From the NCBI RefSeq assembly GCF_002115785.1, contig NZ_JFJY01000004.1, positions 1 to 64,000 on the forward strand: a stretch of DNA of 64,000 bases, read 5' to 3'. Positions 26,086 through 34,538 of the stretch are shown piece by piece. Origin of the DNA: Thalassospira sp. MCCC 1A03138 (GTDB lineage: Bacteria; Pseudomonadota; Alphaproteobacteria; Rhodospirillales; Thalassospiraceae). The translations under genes and the position numbers were made by a program. Position 1 is the stretch's first letter. The number at the start of each line of letters is the position of its first letter. The notes under the pieces were generated by a model. The model saw nothing but the letters and a program-made list of their open reading frames with translations, ran no database searches and was not told the DNA's origin.

Positions 26086-26529
26086 TTGTGAAACTTCCTC
26101 CCGCGCGTCTGGATCTTTGCCCAAATATACGCGTCTGGCTTGTGTGCTGCGTTACCGCGACATCATCATCCGCAAATGTTGTGACATCGCCTGCCCGATC
26201 TGCGTCAAGGACCGGATCAAAGACCGGACCTTAATTCGGCATCATAATACCGATTTAAGTTTCCAATGCCCCTTAGACATTGGTAGAGGGCAGAAAACCG
26301 GGGTTTTGCGGATTGAAATCAATCCAGGAAATATCTTTCCGCGTATGCTGTCCTATACAGATCGGGACGCCAAAAGGTGCTTACAAGAATGCCGCCTCTC
26401 GTTGTGGGCGACAATCGGAGGCGGCAAAAAATGAAGGAACTGATCCTGTCGTCAGGAGATGCATTTTTCAGGCAATCGGCGCAGCCTTACCATCACGCTG
26501 TGCGGATTTTGCCAGCATCCTCTTGACGG
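26086..26529. other. Intergenic region between prpE and DUF465 gene
   Basis: I see no gene here. Open frames have cysteine-rich or low-quality translations and no ribosome sites. A 16-codon minus-strand frame directly after the DUF465 stop (MLAKSAQRDGK...) is too short to call. No clear terminator or operator was found. Confidence 0.5.
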
Positions 26530-26694
26530 CTAATGGGTTATTCGACTTATCTCGTCCTTGATTTCGAGCTTGCGGCGTTTAATGTCTGCGACACGGGAAT
26601 TGTCTGGCGCCGGGCGGCGCTGCTCGTAGTGGAGTTCCTGCTCAAGTGCAGCATGTTTGGCAGTGAGAGCTTCGACATGGGATTGAACACTCAT
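26530..26694 (-). CDS. DUF465/YdcH family small coiled-coil protein
   Basis: A 54-residue helical hairpin protein. It has the family pattern HVEALTAKHAALEQELHYEQRRPAPD, then the basic VADIKRRKLEIKDEISRI. GAGGAG lies 7 nt upstream of the ATG at 26694, which fixes the start. The function is unknown; family members are small, abundant, cytoplasmic helical proteins. A second DUF465 gene lies at 29190-29396. The divergent neighbour is ubiX. Confidence 0.8.
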   Translation of the reverse strand: MSVQSHVEALTAKHAALEQELHYEQRRPAPDNSRVADIKRRKLEIKDEISRITH

Positions 26695-26809
26695 TCGCCT
26701 ACTCCTCAGTTCTGACTTTGCCCACACAAAGATGGTAGTAATTCTGTAATATGATTTCCAGTCTTTCGACGACGCAATCGTTCAAATAGTGACCCGGATA
26801 ACACACAAA

Positions 26810-27427
26810 ATGTCTCAAAAGGATCGACTTATCATTGGCATAACCGGCGCGTCCGGGGTGATTTACGGCATCCGTTTTTTACAGCTGCTGAAAAATTCGC
26901 CAATCGAAACCCACCTGATTCTTTCAAAGGCAGCCGAGCGCACAATCGCTTATGAAACCGATTTTAAAATCCGCGATATCAAAGAGTTGGCAGATGTTGT
27001 CCATGACAATGCGGATATCGGTGCCTCAATCGCATCCGGTTCTTTTCGCGCACGCGGCATGGTCATCGCCCCCTGCTCGATGAAGTCCCTGGCCGAGGTC
27101 GCAAGCGGAGTCGCAGACAACCTGATCGCACGCGCCGCCGATGTGATGCTCAAGGAACGCCGCCGACTGGTTTTGATGGCACGTGAAACGCCGTTGCATG
27201 CCGGCCATATCCGCAATATGGCATTGGCGACTGAAAACGGTGCGATCATTGCCCCGCCGGTGCCCGCCTTCTATGCGCGTCCGCAATCGCTTGATGAAAT
27301 GGTCACACAAAGCTGCGGCCGGATCCTTGATCTGTTTGATATTGATCTGCCGGAAACGGCCCGCTGGGGTGATCCGGATGCCCAAAACCACATTCCGGTC
27401 ACCGGCAAACCGCGCAAAATGGATTAA
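26810..27427 (+). CDS. ubiX: Flavin prenyltransferase UbiX
   Basis: A 205-residue flavoprotein that attaches a dimethylallyl group to FMN to make the prenylated cofactor of UbiD decarboxylases in ubiquinone synthesis. Recognisable motifs are the N-terminal IIGITGASGVIYGIRFLQLL, the SGSFRARGMVIAPCSMKSLAEVASG segment, and RRLVLMARETPLHAGHIRNM. ATG 26810 begins close to the family N-terminus; an upstream GTG at 26789 lacks a ribosome site. No ubiD is in the window. Confidence 0.92.
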   Translation: MSQKDRLIIGITGASGVIYGIRFLQLLKNSPIETHLILSKAAERTIAYETDFKIRDIKELADVVHDNADIGASIASGSFRARGMVIAPCSMKSLAEVASGVADNLIARAADVMLKERRRLVLMARETPLHAGHIRNMALATENGAIIAPPVPAFYARPQSLDEMVTQSCGRILDLFDIDLPETARWGDPDAQNHIPVTGKPRKMD

Positions 27428-27443
27428 TATCCGCTGCCTGCGC

Positions 27444-27917
27444 CTACGTACCTTGATTTAACATCATAAGACCGCACAGCCGATCCAGCGTTGCATCGCA
27501 TTCTGACTGGCTCAGTTTGAAACGTGTCGGCGATAGATAAGCCCTTGCCGGCGCCATCGGATCACCGGCCGGGATGGTTTCAACCACCTTGCACAGCAGT
27601 TCCTGTTCGATCCGTTCGGCTGCAAGCTCGTCATTCTTGACCTTGCCACGCAGTTTTTGCGCACTGTCCCAATCGGCATTGCGCAAAAAGCGACGGGTAT
27701 TGCGCAACGGTACAATCACTTGTTCACGCCAGTCCCGCACCGCATTTTCAAGGGCGGATATGCTATGCGGTGCCTGCCCCTTCTGGCCAAGATAGAACAT
27801 GAACAGCAACATGTTCACATCCAGATCACAACGTTCCTGCAATTCCAGACAAAGCGGCGCGACACCGTCCCGTCCATACATCTCGACCGTAAAGGCCCAG
27901 ACTTCCTCTGCGTTCAT
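27444..27917 (-). CDS. TIGR02444 family protein
   Basis: A 157-residue, mostly helical protein. It matches the TIGR02444 family by the N-terminal WAFTVEMYGRDGVAPLCLELQERCDLDVNMLLFMFYLG segment and RDWREQVIVPLRNTRR. The function is unknown. The ATG at 27917 is preferred to a TTG two codons earlier. It is convergent with ubiX, 16 bp apart. Confidence 0.75.
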   Translation of the reverse strand: MNAEEVWAFTVEMYGRDGVAPLCLELQERCDLDVNMLLFMFYLGQKGQAPHSISALENAVRDWREQVIVPLRNTRRFLRNADWDSAQKLRGKVKNDELAAERIEQELLCKVVETIPAGDPMAPARAYLSPTRFKLSQSECDATLDRLCGLMMLNQGT

Positions 27918-27963
27918 ATCCAACCTGTGCGTTTTTCGTTTTTATAAGCGTGCGGTCTTTTGA

Positions 27964-29070
27964 TCAGACCGTCTTTGCCGTCCGCGCTGTTTTTGGCGGA
28001 TGCCCCAGATAGGCACCAAGCCCTTTTGCGGTCGATACCATGGTTCCATTGGTATCAACAAGTCGCGGACCGACAATCACATCGGCCATCGCAACATCGA
28101 TCACCTTGCGCTTTGACCAGGCGACGACACGGTCAAAACTTTTCTGCGCAATCAGGTCCACCGCATGCACCCCGAAGGCCGATGCAATCACCCGGTCGCG
28201 CGGCGATGGAATCCCGCCGCGCTGCACATGGCCCAGCACGGTCACACGGGTTTCCCAGCCGGTTCGTGCGCCCAACTCATCGGCCAGCCAATGACCGATC
28301 CCGCCATAACGTATTTTCTGGCCATCATCACCTTGCGTTACCGCCGCACCGTCATCACGCTTGACCGCCTCGGCAACGATCACCAGCGCATGATTGCGTC
28401 CACGCTTGCGAATGTTCAGGCAATGCTCGGTCAGGGCATCCAGATCGTAATCCATTTCCGGGATCAGGATCGCATCCGCCCCACCGGCAACCCCGGCAAA
28501 AAGGGCAATATGCCCGGCATCGCGCCCCATGACTTCCAGGATCATGATACGGTCATGCGACGCGGCTGTCGGCTGCAACCGATCCAATGCCTCGACCGCA
28601 ACATTGACCGCCGTGGTAAAGCCGACCGAATATTCCGTCAGTGCCAGATCATTATCGATGGTTTTGGGAATCCCCACCAGATTGATGCCACCCATTTCGG
28701 CCAACCGATGCAGGATCGCCATACTGCCATCCCCGCCAACCCCGATCAGGGCATCAAGGCCAAGCTTGCGATACCCGGCAATCACTTCGGCCGAACGGTC
28801 GGCAAAACTGCCATCGGGCATCGGATAATGGAACGGATCCCCCTTATTCACGGTGCCAAGAATCGTACCGCCAAGGCGCAACATTCCGTCATTATTGACG
28901 TAGTCGTTCAGATCAATCGCCTGCGGCGGGTCCTGCATCAAACCGTGTGTTCCCTGCCGGATGCCAACCACGTCCCAGCCATAACCAAGTACCGCACGGC
29001 GCACAACCGCCAAAATAACCGCATTCAGGCCCGCGCAATCGCCGCCACTGGTCAGAATTCCGATCCGCAT
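27964..29070 (-). CDS. pfkA: 6-phosphofructokinase, group III type
   Basis: A 368-residue phosphofructokinase. It has the N-terminal ILTSGGDCAGLNAVI, the phosphoryl-donor loop GGDGS (112-116), the fructose-6-phosphate loop PKTIDND (135-141) and MGRDAGHIALF near 182. The residue equivalent to E. coli Gly104 is Gly, as in ATP-dependent enzymes. The equivalent of Gly124 is Lys136, as in PPi-dependent enzymes. This mixed pair occurs in group III proteins, many of which use ATP. GGAGG lies 6 nt before the ATG. The gene is single and divergent from a DUF465 gene. Confidence 0.87.
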   Translation of the reverse strand: MRIGILTSGGDCAGLNAVILAVVRRAVLGYGWDVVGIRQGTHGLMQDPPQAIDLNDYVNNDGMLRLGGTILGTVNKGDPFHYPMPDGSFADRSAEVIAGYRKLGLDALIGVGGDGSMAILHRLAEMGGINLVGIPKTIDNDLALTEYSVGFTTAVNVAVEALDRLQPTAASHDRIMILEVMGRDAGHIALFAGVAGGADAILIPEMDYDLDALTEHCLNIRKRGRNHALVIVAEAVKRDDGAAVTQGDDGQKIRYGGIGHWLADELGARTGWETRVTVLGHVQRGGIPSPRDRVIASAFGVHAVDLIAQKSFDRVVAWSKRKVIDVAMADVIVGPRLVDTNGTMVSTAKGLGAYLGHPPKTARTAKTV

Positions 29071-29189
29071 CCGTATCCTCCGTCCTGTCCGATCTTATTC
29101 ACTAGTCACATTACAAATCATATGGGTTGCCAACCCGAATTCTGATAGTATTACAGGCTCTTCGCGTCGCTAACCAAGCTGGATCAAAA

Positions 29190-29396
29190 ATGGACGAAAT
29201 CAATCAGATCGCGGTTGAAAAAAGACTGCTGTTTCTGCGCGAGGAACATCGTGATCTCGATATCGCAATCGAACAATTGGCCCACGGGGCCCATCACGAT
29301 CAGTTGCGTCTGGGGCGCATGAAAAAGCGCAAACTCGCGCTTAAGGACGAGATTCTGTATCTCGAGTCGCAGCTCGTACCCGATATTATTGCCTGA
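29190..29396 (+). CDS. DUF465/YdcH family small coiled-coil protein (second copy)
   Basis: A 68-residue helical protein with the DUF465 layout. It has an N-terminal helix LLFLREEHRDLDIAIEQLA, a short turn, then the conserved basic helix QLRLGRMKKRKLALKDEILYLESQL. The ATG at 29190 has only a weak purine stretch upstream. The sequence differs strongly from the copy at 26530, so the two are not a recent duplication. Function unknown. Confidence 0.78.
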   Translation: MDEINQIAVEKRLLFLREEHRDLDIAIEQLAHGAHHDQLRLGRMKKRKLALKDEILYLESQLVPDIIA

Positions 29397-29470
29397 TAAA
29401 CAATCCGGCTTTTCCGGCCCAATAACCATTTCGGAAAATACGAAAGGCACGGCAGGACGCCGTTCTCGCC

Positions 29471-30313
29471 TCAAAGGCCGCTTGGAATACGTTGTAATTG
29501 CGCTGATTTCATTTCTTTTTCAGCACGCAGTGCATAATCGACAGATACCAGCGCTTCTTCGGCGGTTTCCCCCGATTTGACGTGATAAATGCCAAATGCC
29601 AGAACGATGGTGATGTATTTTCCGTTCCAGAAATAGGGATGCTTTTTCAGCCGACGCGTAATCGCGTCTGCCCGCTGCCAGGCATCCTGTTCATCCATGT
29701 TGTAAAGCAGCGCAATGAAATCGTTGCACCCAAGATAACCGACCTGATGGGGCGGCATGATGAACTCGGTAATAGTGCGATACAAAAAGGTAAACACACC
29801 TTCCTTGCAGCCATGCCCGTGACGCTGCAATATATCGTCAAGATTGGCTATCTCGCACAGCAAAAGTGCGCGCATCGTCCGATCCGACCCAACCAGCACC
29901 ATTTCATTTTCAACGATCTGCATGAAACTGTTGCGGCTGAGCGCGCCGGTAAACGGATCACGTCCCTCTGCGCGGGCCAGTTCCACCTGATGACGCTGCA
30001 ATTCGCTAAGGTTTTCAGAAAGTCCGTTCACACGCAGCATCAAACGCGAAATCGCCCGCTCCACCGCGGGGGTAACCTGTTCATCCGGTATGCCCAGCAC
30101 ATCGGCTATGTCATGAATATCGGGCGTCACCGCCGGTTCGGCGATCAGGATATCGCGATTGATGATGTCAACCTTGTGCTGATCGGCGTCGGAAGCACCC
30201 TTCTTGCGCACCTGCTTGCCATAGGTGTACGCAGCATAAGGATTGGATGGATACCGTCTATCGCCCGCCCCCATGGAAGATGGGGTTGCGGAACCGGGTC
30301 TCGTGACTTTCAT
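29471..30313 (-). CDS. Degenerate GGDEF-domain protein
   Basis: A 280-residue protein. A disordered N-terminus is followed by a helical segment (about 75-115) and a GGDEF-like domain (about 118-275). The domain entry motif DPFTGALSR (119-127) is recognisable. The active-site loop reads GCNDF (195-199) instead of GGDEF, and the metal-binding position in the first strand is Glu (CEIANLDD). It is unlikely to make c-di-GMP and may instead bind a nucleotide or a partner. AGAGGG lies 6 nt before the chosen ATG. It has no membrane segment and no EAL domain. Confidence 0.72.
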   Translation of the reverse strand: MKVTRPGSATPSSMGAGDRRYPSNPYAAYTYGKQVRKKGASDADQHKVDIINRDILIAEPAVTPDIHDIADVLGIPDEQVTPAVERAISRLMLRVNGLSENLSELQRHQVELARAEGRDPFTGALSRNSFMQIVENEMVLVGSDRTMRALLLCEIANLDDILQRHGHGCKEGVFTFLYRTITEFIMPPHQVGYLGCNDFIALLYNMDEQDAWQRADAITRRLKKHPYFWNGKYITIVLAFGIYHVKSGETAEEALVSVDYALRAEKEMKSAQLQRIPSGL

Positions 30314-30443
30314 GTCTGCCCTCTCTTGTGCTACCTGCACAGAGATAAAAATTAAGATGAATAACTATAAACCCAAAATACTTATAATTCACTTAAATTA
30401 TCAACTGTAAGCAAGGATAACATCCCTACCCTTATAGCTACCT

Positions 30444-30461
30444 GCACGCAATATTGCGTGC
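30444..30461. promoter_or_regulatory. 18-bp perfect palindrome upstream of purE
   Basis: GCACGCAATATTGCGTGC reads identically on both strands. It lies 66 bp upstream of the purE -35 element and 131 bp from the GGDEF-like gene, so it could serve either. No T-run follows, so it is an operator candidate rather than a terminator. Confidence 0.45.
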
Positions 30462-30509
30462 CATGCAAAATGATGTCCGGAATGGCGTCGTGTCGGGCCA
30501 TTGGCGGGC

Positions 30510-30537
30510 TTGCATGATCACCCTTCCTGCCTATAAT
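30510..30537 (+). promoter_or_regulatory. Promoter of purE
   Basis: TTGCAT (30510-30515), 16-nt spacer, consensus TATAAT (30532-30537), 40 bp before the start codon. Confidence 0.65.
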
Positions 30538-30577
30538 GCGGGCCTTCTGATAACGCCCGAAAAACGGAGCCGCCAGC

Positions 30578-31078
30578 ATGAGCGATCAACGCCCGGTCAT
30601 CGGCATTATCATGGGCAGCCAGTCCGACTGGGAAACCATGAAAAATGCAGCAGATGTCCTCGATGCGCTGCAAGTCCCCTACGAAACCAAAATCGTATCG
30701 GCCCATCGCACCCCGGATCGCCTGTATGACTATGCCAAATCCGCAAAGTCGCGCGGCCTTAAGGTGATTATCGCCGGTGCAGGCGGTGCCGCCCACCTGC
30801 CGGGTATGGCCGCGGCCATGACCCCGCTTCCGGTTCTGGGTGTTCCGGTGCAAAGCCGCACGCTTAAAGGCCTTGATAGCCTTCTGTCGATCGTTCAGAT
30901 GCCGGGTGGCGTTCCGGTTGGTACCCTTGCCATTGGCTCCGCAGGGGCGAAAAATGCCGGCCTGATGGCCGCCGGGATCATGGCACTGATGGATGATGCG
31001 CTGGCCGGGCGTCTTGATGACTGGCGCGAACAGCAGACTGACGCGGTCGCCGAAGAACCGGTTGATCCCGCACTGTAA
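30578..31078 (+). CDS. purE: N5-carboxyaminoimidazole ribonucleotide mutase
   Basis: A 166-residue class I PurE. It moves the carboxyl group of N5-CAIR to C4, giving CAIR in purine synthesis. The active-site motifs GSQSDW (13-18) and SAHRTP (41-46) are intact, as is [10 protein letters not shown] ribosome site (CGGAG) lies near the start. It is followed by a terminator and then purK 98 bp later, so the two related genes may be partly uncoupled. Confidence 0.96.
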   Translation: MSDQRPVIGIIMGSQSDWETMKNAADVLDALQVPYETKIVSAHRTPDRLYDYAKSAKSRGLKVIIAGAGGAAHLPGMAAAMTPLPVLGVPVQSRTLKGLDSLLSIVQMPGGVPVGTLAIGSAGAKNAGLMAAGIMALMDDALAGRLDDWREQQTDAVAEEPVDPAL

Positions 31079-31087
31079 CGCATCAGG

Positions 31088-31110
31088 CGCGCCCGAACGG
31101 GCGCGTTTTT
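31088..31110 (+). terminator. Terminator between purE and purK
   Basis: CGCGCCC-GAAC-GGGCGCG followed by TTTTT. It may be leaky and set the purE:purK ratio, since no clear promoter is seen before purK. Confidence 0.75.
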
Positions 31111-31176
31111 CTTTGGCATCATTCAGGCCAATGATGCCCGCCCCAACCGGGGAATGTGAAGGAATTCGAGGAATAA

Positions 31177-32271
31177 ATGACGCAGGATTTCGCGACACGC
31201 ATCATCGCACCGGGCAGCACGATTGGCATCATGGGTAATGGCCAGCTTGGCCGCATGGCTGCCCTTTGTGCCGCCGAACTCGGCTATAAGGTCCATGTTT
31301 TCGGCCCCGGAACCGACAGCCCGACCGAACAGGTCTGCGCCAAGGCCACGGTTGCTGATTACACCGATCTCAATGCGCTTCGTGCCTTTGCCGCCGATGT
31401 TGATGTCGTGACGTTTGAATTTGAAAACGTGCCCCATGACAGCGTGAAACTGCTATCCGAACTGGTGCCTGTCCGTCCGGGCTGGAAATGCCTGCATCTG
31501 TCGCAGAACCGCCTGCGCGAAAAGACCTTCTGCAATGAAAACGGCATCGGCACGGCACCTTTTGCCGCCGTCCGTTCGCTTGCCGATCTTGAGGCCGCCG
31601 TTGCCAAACTTGGCCGCCCCGCCGTGCTTAAAACCACCGAAATGGGGTATGACGGCAAGGGGCAGGTCAAAATCACCGATGAAACCAGCCTTGCCGACGC
31701 ATGGGCGGAAATGAACGGTGCCGAGGCCATCCTTGAAGGCTTCATTTCGTTCGAACGCGAAATCTCGGTCATTGTCGCACGCGGGGTCAAGGGGGACACC
31801 GCCTGCTTCTGCCCGGTTGAAAATGTGCATACCAATCACATTCTTGATGTCACCATCGCCCCGGCGAAAATTCCCGCCGATCTTGCCCAAAAGGCCGAAG
31901 ACATCGCCACCCGTCTGGTCGAGGCGATGGAATTTGTCGGGCTTTTGGCCGTCGAAATGTTTGTGACCGCCGATGGCGACGTTCTGGTCAACGAAGTCGC
32001 CCCGCGTCCGCACAATTCCGGCCACTGGACGATTGATGCCTGTGTCACCAGCCAGTTTGAACAGTTCATCCGTGCTGTTTGCGGATTGCCACTGGGCAAT
32101 CCGGCTCACCATTCAAATGCCCGGATGAAGAACCTTCTGGGCCATGATATTGATGACTGGCAGGCAATTTTGGCCGAGCCGGATGCAAAACTGCACCTTT
32201 ATGGCAAGGCCGAAGCCAAAGTCGGTCGCAAGATGGGTCACGTCACCTGGGTCCTGCCCAAAAAGGACTGA
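31177..32271 (+). CDS. purK: N5-carboxyaminoimidazole ribonucleotide synthase
   Basis: A 364-residue ATP-grasp enzyme that makes N5-CAIR from AIR, bicarbonate and ATP, supplying PurE. The N-terminal GIMGNGQLGRM, the ATP-grasp KTTEMGYDGKGQ, the EGFISFEREISVIVAR strand and the metal-binding NEVAPRPHNSGHWT are all present. Its length is normal. It closes with its own hairpin terminator. Confidence 0.96.
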   Translation: MTQDFATRIIAPGSTIGIMGNGQLGRMAALCAAELGYKVHVFGPGTDSPTEQVCAKATVADYTDLNALRAFAADVDVVTFEFENVPHDSVKLLSELVPVRPGWKCLHLSQNRLREKTFCNENGIGTAPFAAVRSLADLEAAVAKLGRPAVLKTTEMGYDGKGQVKITDETSLADAWAEMNGAEAILEGFISFEREISVIVARGVKGDTACFCPVENVHTNHILDVTIAPAKIPADLAQKAEDIATRLVEAMEFVGLLAVEMFVTADGDVLVNEVAPRPHNSGHWTIDACVTSQFEQFIRAVCGLPLGNPAHHSNARMKNLLGHDIDDWQAILAEPDAKLHLYGKAEAKVGRKMGHVTWVLPKKD

Positions 32272-32296
32272 TATCCATCCGAATGCAATTTATGCC

Positions 32297-32331
32297 AATG
32301 CCCCGAACCATGCTGGTTTCGGGGCATTTTT
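32297..32331 (+). terminator. Terminator after purK
   Basis: AATGCCCCGA-ACCA pairs with TGGT-TTCGGGGCATT, followed by TTT. Confidence 0.75.
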
Positions 32332-32435
32332 CATTGGATCACAGACACTTCGCCCGACAGGCAGTTTCTTCCTGCCAAACTGGCATTGCGCTTGCTGATA
32401 TCCCGGCAGGAAATACTTTTCGGGTAACAGGCGTG

Positions 32436-33083
32436 ATGAAAAAACTTCTTCTCATCCTTGCAGTCATAATCGGCTTTGCATCAGCCACCGGCACAAATAA
32501 CGCCGCCCACGCCGCACCGGGGGCCGCGGGCTTTCCGGATGTGTTGCAGGGCGACCAGCTTCGGTTTGGCAATATGATTGTCGAACTGTTTGGCATCCGC
32601 GCCCCGCGACCGGGCATGATCTGCCGGGCGGGCAGTGTCGAGTTTCAATGCGGAGCCGCCGCCGCACAGGCGCTTGACCGCATCATTGAAAATTATGCTG
32701 TCGCCTGCCAGCAGGTTTCGGATTCCCAGCTGTTCCCAATGCTGACCGAATGCCGCATGGGGCAGACCGATATCAACCGTTTGCTGCTGCGTGCCGGCTG
32801 GGCGATTGTCGACATGAACAGTTGCGATGGCAATCCCAACTGCCTGACCTATTTGGCCGATCAGGCCCATGCCAAGGAAAACCGCAAAGGCATGTGGATG
32901 GGTGACTTGCCCTATGAACTGGTTGCATTGGCCGCCAAACCAAAGCCGATTGATATCGACAACGCCAATGGCGAAACGGAAGTCGCCAACAACAACGGTG
33001 CACCGTTCAGCATCAATCTTGCCGCCGAAATGGAACAGGCGAACAAGCCCGATGAAACGCTACTAAGCTTCCTGATGCGCTAG
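32436..33083 (+). CDS. Secreted thermonuclease-like (SNase fold) protein, probably inactive
   Basis: A 215-residue protein with a signal peptide (1-26, cleavage after AHA), so it is exported. Residues about 35-150 follow the staphylococcal nuclease layout: LRFGNMIVELFGIRAPRPG, the CGAAAAQALDRI helix, a MGQTDINRLLLRAGWAIVDM strand-helix, and AKENRKGMWMG at the end. The catalytic positions differ. The usual GIDAPE is GIRAPR (R55, R58) and the preceding Arg is E50. Four to six cysteines suggest disulfides. Length matches the family, but nuclease activity is doubtful. Confidence 0.75.
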   Translation: MKKLLLILAVIIGFASATGTNNAAHAAPGAAGFPDVLQGDQLRFGNMIVELFGIRAPRPGMICRAGSVEFQCGAAAAQALDRIIENYAVACQQVSDSQLFPMLTECRMGQTDINRLLLRAGWAIVDMNSCDGNPNCLTYLADQAHAKENRKGMWMGDLPYELVALAAKPKPIDIDNANGETEVANNNGAPFSINLAAEMEQANKPDETLLSFLMR

Positions 33084-33124
33084 GCGCAATCGCGCCAGCT
33101 TCGTCAAGAACTCCTCCCCAACGC

Positions 33125-33154
33125 AAAACGCCGCCCGATGCAGGGCGGCGTTTT
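33125..33154. terminator. Bidirectional terminator between nuclease-like and COQ9 genes
   Basis: AAAACGCCGCCC / GGGCGGCGTTTT, a perfect 12-bp stem with a 6-nt loop, symmetrical with A and T runs. Confidence 0.85.
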
Positions 33155-33181
33155 GTCTTTGAAATATAAATCTGTATCGGG

Positions 33182-33877
33182 CTATGCCCCGAACTGGCGA
33201 CGAACACGCCCCGGGGTTGGCATGCATTTGGCCAGCTTCGCACCAAGCTTGAACGGGGTTGCGGCGAATTTCCCGGCCTTTTTGACCGCTCCGGTGATTT
33301 TCGGGATCTGCATGACATTGCCGATCCGGCGATCCAGAAAGGCCCAGCTGTCCGCATGGCCTTCGGATTTGTCATCCAGCCAGTAGGCAAGGGTTGAACC
33401 ATAAACCCCCGCCAGCAACATCCGTTTGGTGTACCAATTGTGATCTGTCGATGTATCACCGGCCGCAATCCACATCTTGTCGACTGTACCATGCGTCAAC
33501 TTAAGGCTAAGCGGTACGTTTTGCGGCAGGGTTAGATAGGAAAGGGCGGCGCGCACCGTATCCTTTTCGTGCTCCACCAGCGACAGACGGGTTTTGACCG
33601 CAGTCGCGATCCGTTCACGGATTTTCATCGATGGCAGATCAAGCTTGTCGAGTTCCTCGACCATTTTGCAATCCGTCATCTCGACATAGGTAATGATGGC
33701 CTGACGAATGCCGCCGGGCAAAAGACGATCCACCTCGCCCGGTGCAAGTTCAAGGTCCTCGGCACCGCTGCGAAGGGCGGCCATGCTCCAGCCGTCAAAC
33801 GGGATATGTTGAAGTGCCGCCGCAACCAGCGCCTCGCGCTGCGTACGCAGGCGGTTCATGCTTTCGGAAACGGTCAT
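33182..33877 (-). CDS. COQ9 family protein
   Basis: A 231-residue protein with a TetR-like helical fold, of the COQ9 family involved in ubiquinone biosynthesis. The N-terminal helix-turn-helix-like part (REALVAAALQHIPFDGWSMAALRSGAEDLEL) is characteristic. The C-terminal AGDTSTDHNWYTKRMLLAGVYGSTLAYWLDD segment carries the family's conserved W/Y cluster that forms a lipid site. AAGGAGG lies 6 nt before the ATG at 33877, one base after the def stop, so it is coupled to def. It presumably aids access of a ubiquinone intermediate, as in mitochondria. Confidence 0.87.
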   Translation of the reverse strand: MTVSESMNRLRTQREALVAAALQHIPFDGWSMAALRSGAEDLELAPGEVDRLLPGGIRQAIITYVEMTDCKMVEELDKLDLPSMKIRERIATAVKTRLSLVEHEKDTVRAALSYLTLPQNVPLSLKLTHGTVDKMWIAAGDTSTDHNWYTKRMLLAGVYGSTLAYWLDDKSEGHADSWAFLDRRIGNVMQIPKITGAVKKAGKFAATPFKLGAKLAKCMPTPGRVRRQFGA

Positions 33878-33878
33878 T

Positions 33879-34481
33879 TCAGGCCTCCTTGCTTTCGTCA
33901 TTGGCACCATCATCGGAACTTTCACCTGATGATGCCCCCTGTCTGAGGGGCGTCTCGGGCGGGTTTTCACGCAACTCGTCGGCAAAGCCCAGCAACGCCA
34001 TGTCTTCCATACGTTCGGGATACATGACCCCGATCAGATGGTCATATTCATGCTGAACAACGCGCGCATGGAAACCGCCGGCAATGCGTTCAACGTCCTT
34101 GCCATATTCATCTAACCCACGGTAACGGATTTTGTTCCAGCGCGGCACCACGCCCTGCAACCCGGGAATGGACAGACATCCTTCCCAGCCATCAACGATT
34201 TCATCGCCAATCGCCTCTATTTCCGGATTGATCAGCACGCTTAACGGCACTTCCGCATCGTCGGCATCATCGCTTTTGCGAAAGGCCGGGACATAAAAAA
34301 CCATGATCGCCTTGGACTGAAACACCTGTGGCGCCGCAAGGCCAACGCCCCCGGCATCCTTCATGGTGTCCTTCATATCCGCGATCAAACGCTGGATTTC
34401 TGGATCAAGCGGGTTTTCGACCCGGTCCGCGACCCTGCGCAGAACCGGGTGGCCCATCCGGGCAATTTTAAGGATCGACAT
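33879..34481 (-). CDS. def: Peptide deformylase
   Basis: A 200-residue metallohydrolase that removes the formyl group from nascent proteins. All three motifs are intact: GVGLAAPQ (45-52), EGCLS (100-104, metal ligand C102) and HEYDH (144-148, ligands H144 and H148). The Tyr in HEYDH instead of Leu/Phe is a common variant. An acidic, Ser-rich tail of about 25 residues follows the enzyme core. The ATG at 34481 fits the family start (MSILKIARMG). It leads a two-gene unit with COQ9. Confidence 0.92.
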   Translation of the reverse strand: MSILKIARMGHPVLRRVADRVENPLDPEIQRLIADMKDTMKDAGGVGLAAPQVFQSKAIMVFYVPAFRKSDDADDAEVPLSVLINPEIEAIGDEIVDGWEGCLSIPGLQGVVPRWNKIRYRGLDEYGKDVERIAGGFHARVVQHEYDHLIGVMYPERMEDMALLGFADELRENPPETPLRQGASSGESSDDGANDESKEA

Positions 34482-34538
34482 GGCTCTATATCCAACCAAA
34501 ACACCCTGACTGTAAAGCCCCTACGCATGATCCGCCGC

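Noticed and set aside
26117..26434. Plus-strand frame of about 105 codons with a CC..C pattern resembling a metal site
   Set aside because: No ribosome site, atypical codon use, no recognisable fold, and a cysteine pattern that fits no family I know.
28165..29145. A 326-codon open frame antisense to phosphofructokinase
   Set aside because: The sense strand encodes a complete enzyme with all active-site motifs; the antisense frame is a by-product of GC bias.
30444..30461. A purine riboswitch before purE
   Set aside because: The leader downstream of the promoter is only about 35 nt, too short for the known purine or PRPP aptamers. The palindrome lies upstream of the promoter.
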